From the NCBI GenBank assembly GCA_041486365.1, contig JBGPLH010000170.1, positions 1-7,269 of the forward strand: 7,269 nucleotides of DNA, written 5' to 3'. The stretch's first letter is position 1, and every line of letters starts with the position of its first letter. The notes below the pieces were generated by a model. The model worked only from the letters and a program-made list of their open reading frames with translations. It made no database searches and was not told where the DNA came from. This DNA is from JBGPLH01 sp041486365 [NCBI: Thermodesulfobacteriota bacterium] (GTDB lineage Bacteria > JAUYMQ01). The position numbers were made by a program, and so were the translations under genes. Below, in pieces: positions 5,481-7,269 of the stretch.

Positions 5481-6719
5481 ATGGCCGCCAAAGGCCCGGA
5501 GCGCCCGGTCGCGAGCGTCGAGGAGGCGATCGCCGACATCCGCGGCGGCCGGATGGTGGTCCTCGTGGACGACGAGGATCCCCGGAACGAAGGCGCCCTG
5601 GCCATGGCCGCCGGGAAGGTCACGCCCCCGGCGATCAACTTCATGGCGACGCACGGGCGCGGCCTCGTGTGCCTCACGCTCACCGAGGAACGGATGCGCC
5701 GCCTCGCCATCTCGCCCCAGCCCGCGGAGAAGGGATCTCCGCTCTCGGCGTCCTTCGGCGTGATGATCGACGCCCGCAAGGGGACCACGACCGGGATCTC
5801 CGCCTCCGATCGCGCGGTCACGATCCTCACCGCCGTGGATCCGCACTGTCGGCCCGAGGATCTCGTGAAGCCCGGCCATGTTCCACCGCTCGCCGCGCAG
5901 GTGGGCGGCGTGCTCGCGCGCTCCGGGCAGGCGGAGGGCTCCGTCGACCTCGCGCGGCTGGCGGGGCTCGAGCCTGCCGGCGTCATCTGCGAGATCATGA
6001 ACGACGATGGCACGATGGCGCTCTTCCCCGACCTCGTGGCCTTCGCCCGCCGTCACGATCTGAAGATCGTCACCCTCGCCGACCTCATCCGCTACCGGAT
6101 CCAGAAAGAACTGCTCGTCCGGCGGCTCGTGGAGACGACGCTTCCCACGCGCCACGGCGTCTTCCGGGTGATCGTCTACGAGAACGACATCGACCGATTT
6201 CACCACCTGGCTCTCGTGCACCGCATGGAGGGGCGGGCCTTCGATCCCGACGCGCCGGTCCTCGTCCGGATGCACTCCGAGTGCCTGACGGGCGACGTCT
6301 TCGGCTCCTCCAAGTGCGACTGCGGCGACCAGCTCGACGCGGCGCTCCGCCAGATCCGGGAGAGCGAGCGGGGGCTTCTCGTCTACCTGCGGCAGGAGGG
6401 GCGGGGGATCGGCCTGGTCAACAAGATCAGGGCCTACTCGCTCCAGGATCAGGGGCGCGACACGGTCCAGGCGAACGAGGAGCTGGGGTTCAAGGCCGAT
6501 CTGCGCGACTACGGCGTGGGCGCGCAGATCCTCGTCGATCTCGGCGTGCGCAAGATCCGCCTCATGACGAACAACCCCAAGAAGATCGTGGGCCTCGAGG
6601 GATATGGCCTGGAGATCGTGGAGCGGGTGCCGCTCGAGGTCGATCTCACGGACAAGAATATCCAGTACCTGAAGACGAAGAAGGAAAAGCTCGGGCACCT
6701 GCTGAACATCAAGCGTTAG
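5481..6719 (+). CDS. ribBA: RibB-RibA fusion: GTP cyclohydrolase II with a degenerate DHBP synthase domain
   Basis: A 412-residue fusion of the two riboflavin entry enzymes. The C-terminal half (about 205-405) is an intact GTP cyclohydrolase II, which opens GTP to 2,5-diamino-6-ribosylamino-4(3H)-pyrimidinone 5'-phosphate. Zinc ligands are C268, C279 and C281; RQEGRGIGL is about 304-312; Y319 and R342 match E. coli RibA Y105 and R128 in spacing; TNNPKKI follows. The N-terminal half (about 10-200) is a clear RibB fold ([46 protein letters not shown]) but lacks key residues. RENEGD is replaced by PRNEGA (34-39), losing the Mg2+-binding Glu and the Asp, and GHTEA by GQAEG (149-153), losing the Mg2+-binding His. 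E171 is kept. DHBP synthase activity is therefore doubtful, and a separate RibB elsewhere would be expected. It has its own promoter region upstream and is followed 6 nt later by a padR gene. Confidence 0.93.
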   Translation: MAAKGPERPVASVEEAIADIRGGRMVVLVDDEDPRNEGALAMAAGKVTPPAINFMATHGRGLVCLTLTEERMRRLAISPQPAEKGSPLSASFGVMIDARKGTTTGISASDRAVTILTAVDPHCRPEDLVKPGHVPPLAAQVGGVLARSGQAEGSVDLARLAGLEPAGVICEIMNDDGTMALFPDLVAFARRHDLKIVTLADLIRYRIQKELLVRRLVETTLPTRHGVFRVIVYENDIDRFHHLALVHRMEGRAFDPDAPVLVRMHSECLTGDVFGSSKCDCGDQLDAALRQIRESERGLLVYLRQEGRGIGLVNKIRAYSLQDQGRDTVQANEELGFKADLRDYGVGAQILVDLGVRKIRLMTNNPKKIVGLEGYGLEIVERVPLEVDLTDKNIQYLKTKKEKLGHLLNIKR

Positions 6720-6725
6720 AAAGGC

Positions 6726-7269
6726 ATGCGCGTGACGGCGACGAAGAGCGTCGGCCTGGCGGCCCGGCCGCTGGGCCCCGTCCACCAGACGATCCTGGGC
6801 CTCATCGTGGAGGAGCCGCGGCACGGCTACCTCATCAAGAAGCTCCTGTGCGAGGGGAACGGTCGTGACTTCGGGATCAACGACGGCCTTCTGTATCCGG
6901 CGCTTGCCAGGCTTGAGCGCGAGGGGCTGATCCGCAAGGAAGTGGTCCATCAGGAGAAGAGCCCCTCGAAGCACACCTACCACGCGACCCGGAAGGGGGA
7001 GGAGGCGTTTTTCCGCTGGCTCATGGACGCCGCGGGCGAGGAGGATCCCTTCCGATACGACTTCTATCTGCGGTTCGGTTTCCTCGTGAAGGCCACCTTC
7101 TTCCGGCACCTCGATCCCCGCGCGGTGCGCCGGAAGGTCGAACGCCAGATCGCCGAGGCGCGTGAGAAGATCCGCGACTTCCGCCGCGTTCGCGAGACGA
7201 TGGAAGTGGGCGAGGTCGACTGGTACCGGCTCAAGATCATGGACTTCGGCGTGGGCTACCAGGCTCTGA
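6726..7269 (+). CDS. PadR-family transcriptional regulator, 3'-truncated
   Basis: 181 residues are seen before the frame runs off the window. The N-terminal winged helix-turn-helix is a clear PadR type: VHQTILGLIVEEPRHGYLIKKL (19-40) carries the PxHGY signature, LLYPALARLEREGLI (55-69) matches the recognition helix consensus GxLYPxLxxLExxGLI, and HTYHATRKGEEAF (83-95) is the wing. The C-terminal part (from about 107, FRYDFYLRFGFL) is helical, as in the PadR dimerisation domain. PadR proteins are usually ligand-responsive repressors of their own operon or of transporters. The gene begins 6 nt after ribBA, so it is almost surely co-transcribed and could control the ribBA promoter; this is inference. 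AAAGG at 6720-6724 is only 1 nt from ATG 6726 but 7 nt from an in-frame GTG at 6732, so the GTG may be the true start. Confidence 0.88.
   Translation, partial: MRVTATKSVGLAARPLGPVHQTILGLIVEEPRHGYLIKKLLCEGNGRDFGINDGLLYPALARLEREGLIRKEVVHQEKSPSKHTYHATRKGEEAFFRWLMDAAGEEDPFRYDFYLRFGFLVKATFFRHLDPRAVRRKVERQIAEAREKIRDFRRVRETMEVGEVDWYRLKIMDFGVGYQAL

Noticed and set aside
5669-6868. 399-codon + strand frame overlapping ribBA
   Set aside because: An Arg/Pro/Ala/Gly-rich shadow in the +1 frame of ribBA, with no family resemblance. The ribBA frame carries the conserved motifs throughout.
5412-7109. 565-codon open frame on the - strand opposite ribBA and padR
   Set aside because: It is antisense to two clear protein families, and its translation is rich in low-complexity Arg/Asp/His/Glu/Leu with no recognisable domain. 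Long antisense frames are expected where third codon positions are nearly all G/C.
7263-7269. Apparent TGA at the window end as the padR stop
   Set aside because: In the padR frame the end reads GCT CTG A, so this TGA is out of frame and the gene continues beyond the window.

Overview
This is a GC-rich bacterial chromosomal window with dense gene packing. All eight genes lie on the + strand, and their third codon positions are almost all G or C. I see no phage, transposon, CRISPR, tRNA or rRNA signal. The gene mix is a two-subunit B12 mutase of the kind common in archaea and several uncultured bacterial phyla, an MglA GTPase, and a RibB-RibA fusion. It suits a free-living environmental bacterium, perhaps a Rokubacteria/Methylomirabilota-like or deltaproteobacterial-type lineage. 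That placement is an inference from gene content and composition only.

Region 1 (1-2236) is a methylmalonyl-CoA mutase cluster. It holds the end of the catalytic large subunit (cut by the window edge), the separate B12-binding small subunit, and the chaperone GTPase MeaB that loads and protects the mutase. Together they interconvert methylmalonyl-CoA and succinyl-CoA, which joins propionyl-CoA and odd-chain or branched-chain breakdown to the TCA cycle.

Region 2 (2237-4055) holds an MglA-type small GTPase with an alanine at the Ras G12-equivalent position and an extended C-terminus, followed by a membrane-embedded site-2 (M50) protease. No MglB/roadblock partner is visible. Region 3 (4056-5330) is a FadA-like thiolase with a strong ribosome binding site, closed by a good intrinsic terminator.

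Region 4 (5331-7269) begins with the window's only AT-rich island. It carries a candidate sigma70-type promoter, a tandem 11-nt repeat and a strong leader hairpin. These precede a RibB-RibA fusion gene and, 6 nt after it, a PadR-family regulator that runs off the end.

The most notable observation is in the RibB-RibA protein. Its GTP cyclohydrolase II half keeps every key residue, but its RibB half has lost both magnesium ligands (the Glu of RENEGD and the His of GHTEA) and further substrate-binding residues. It is therefore probably a one-activity enzyme with a non-catalytic RibB-fold domain. Otherwise the window is ordinary metabolism; I do not see a defence system or a clearly new multi-gene system.
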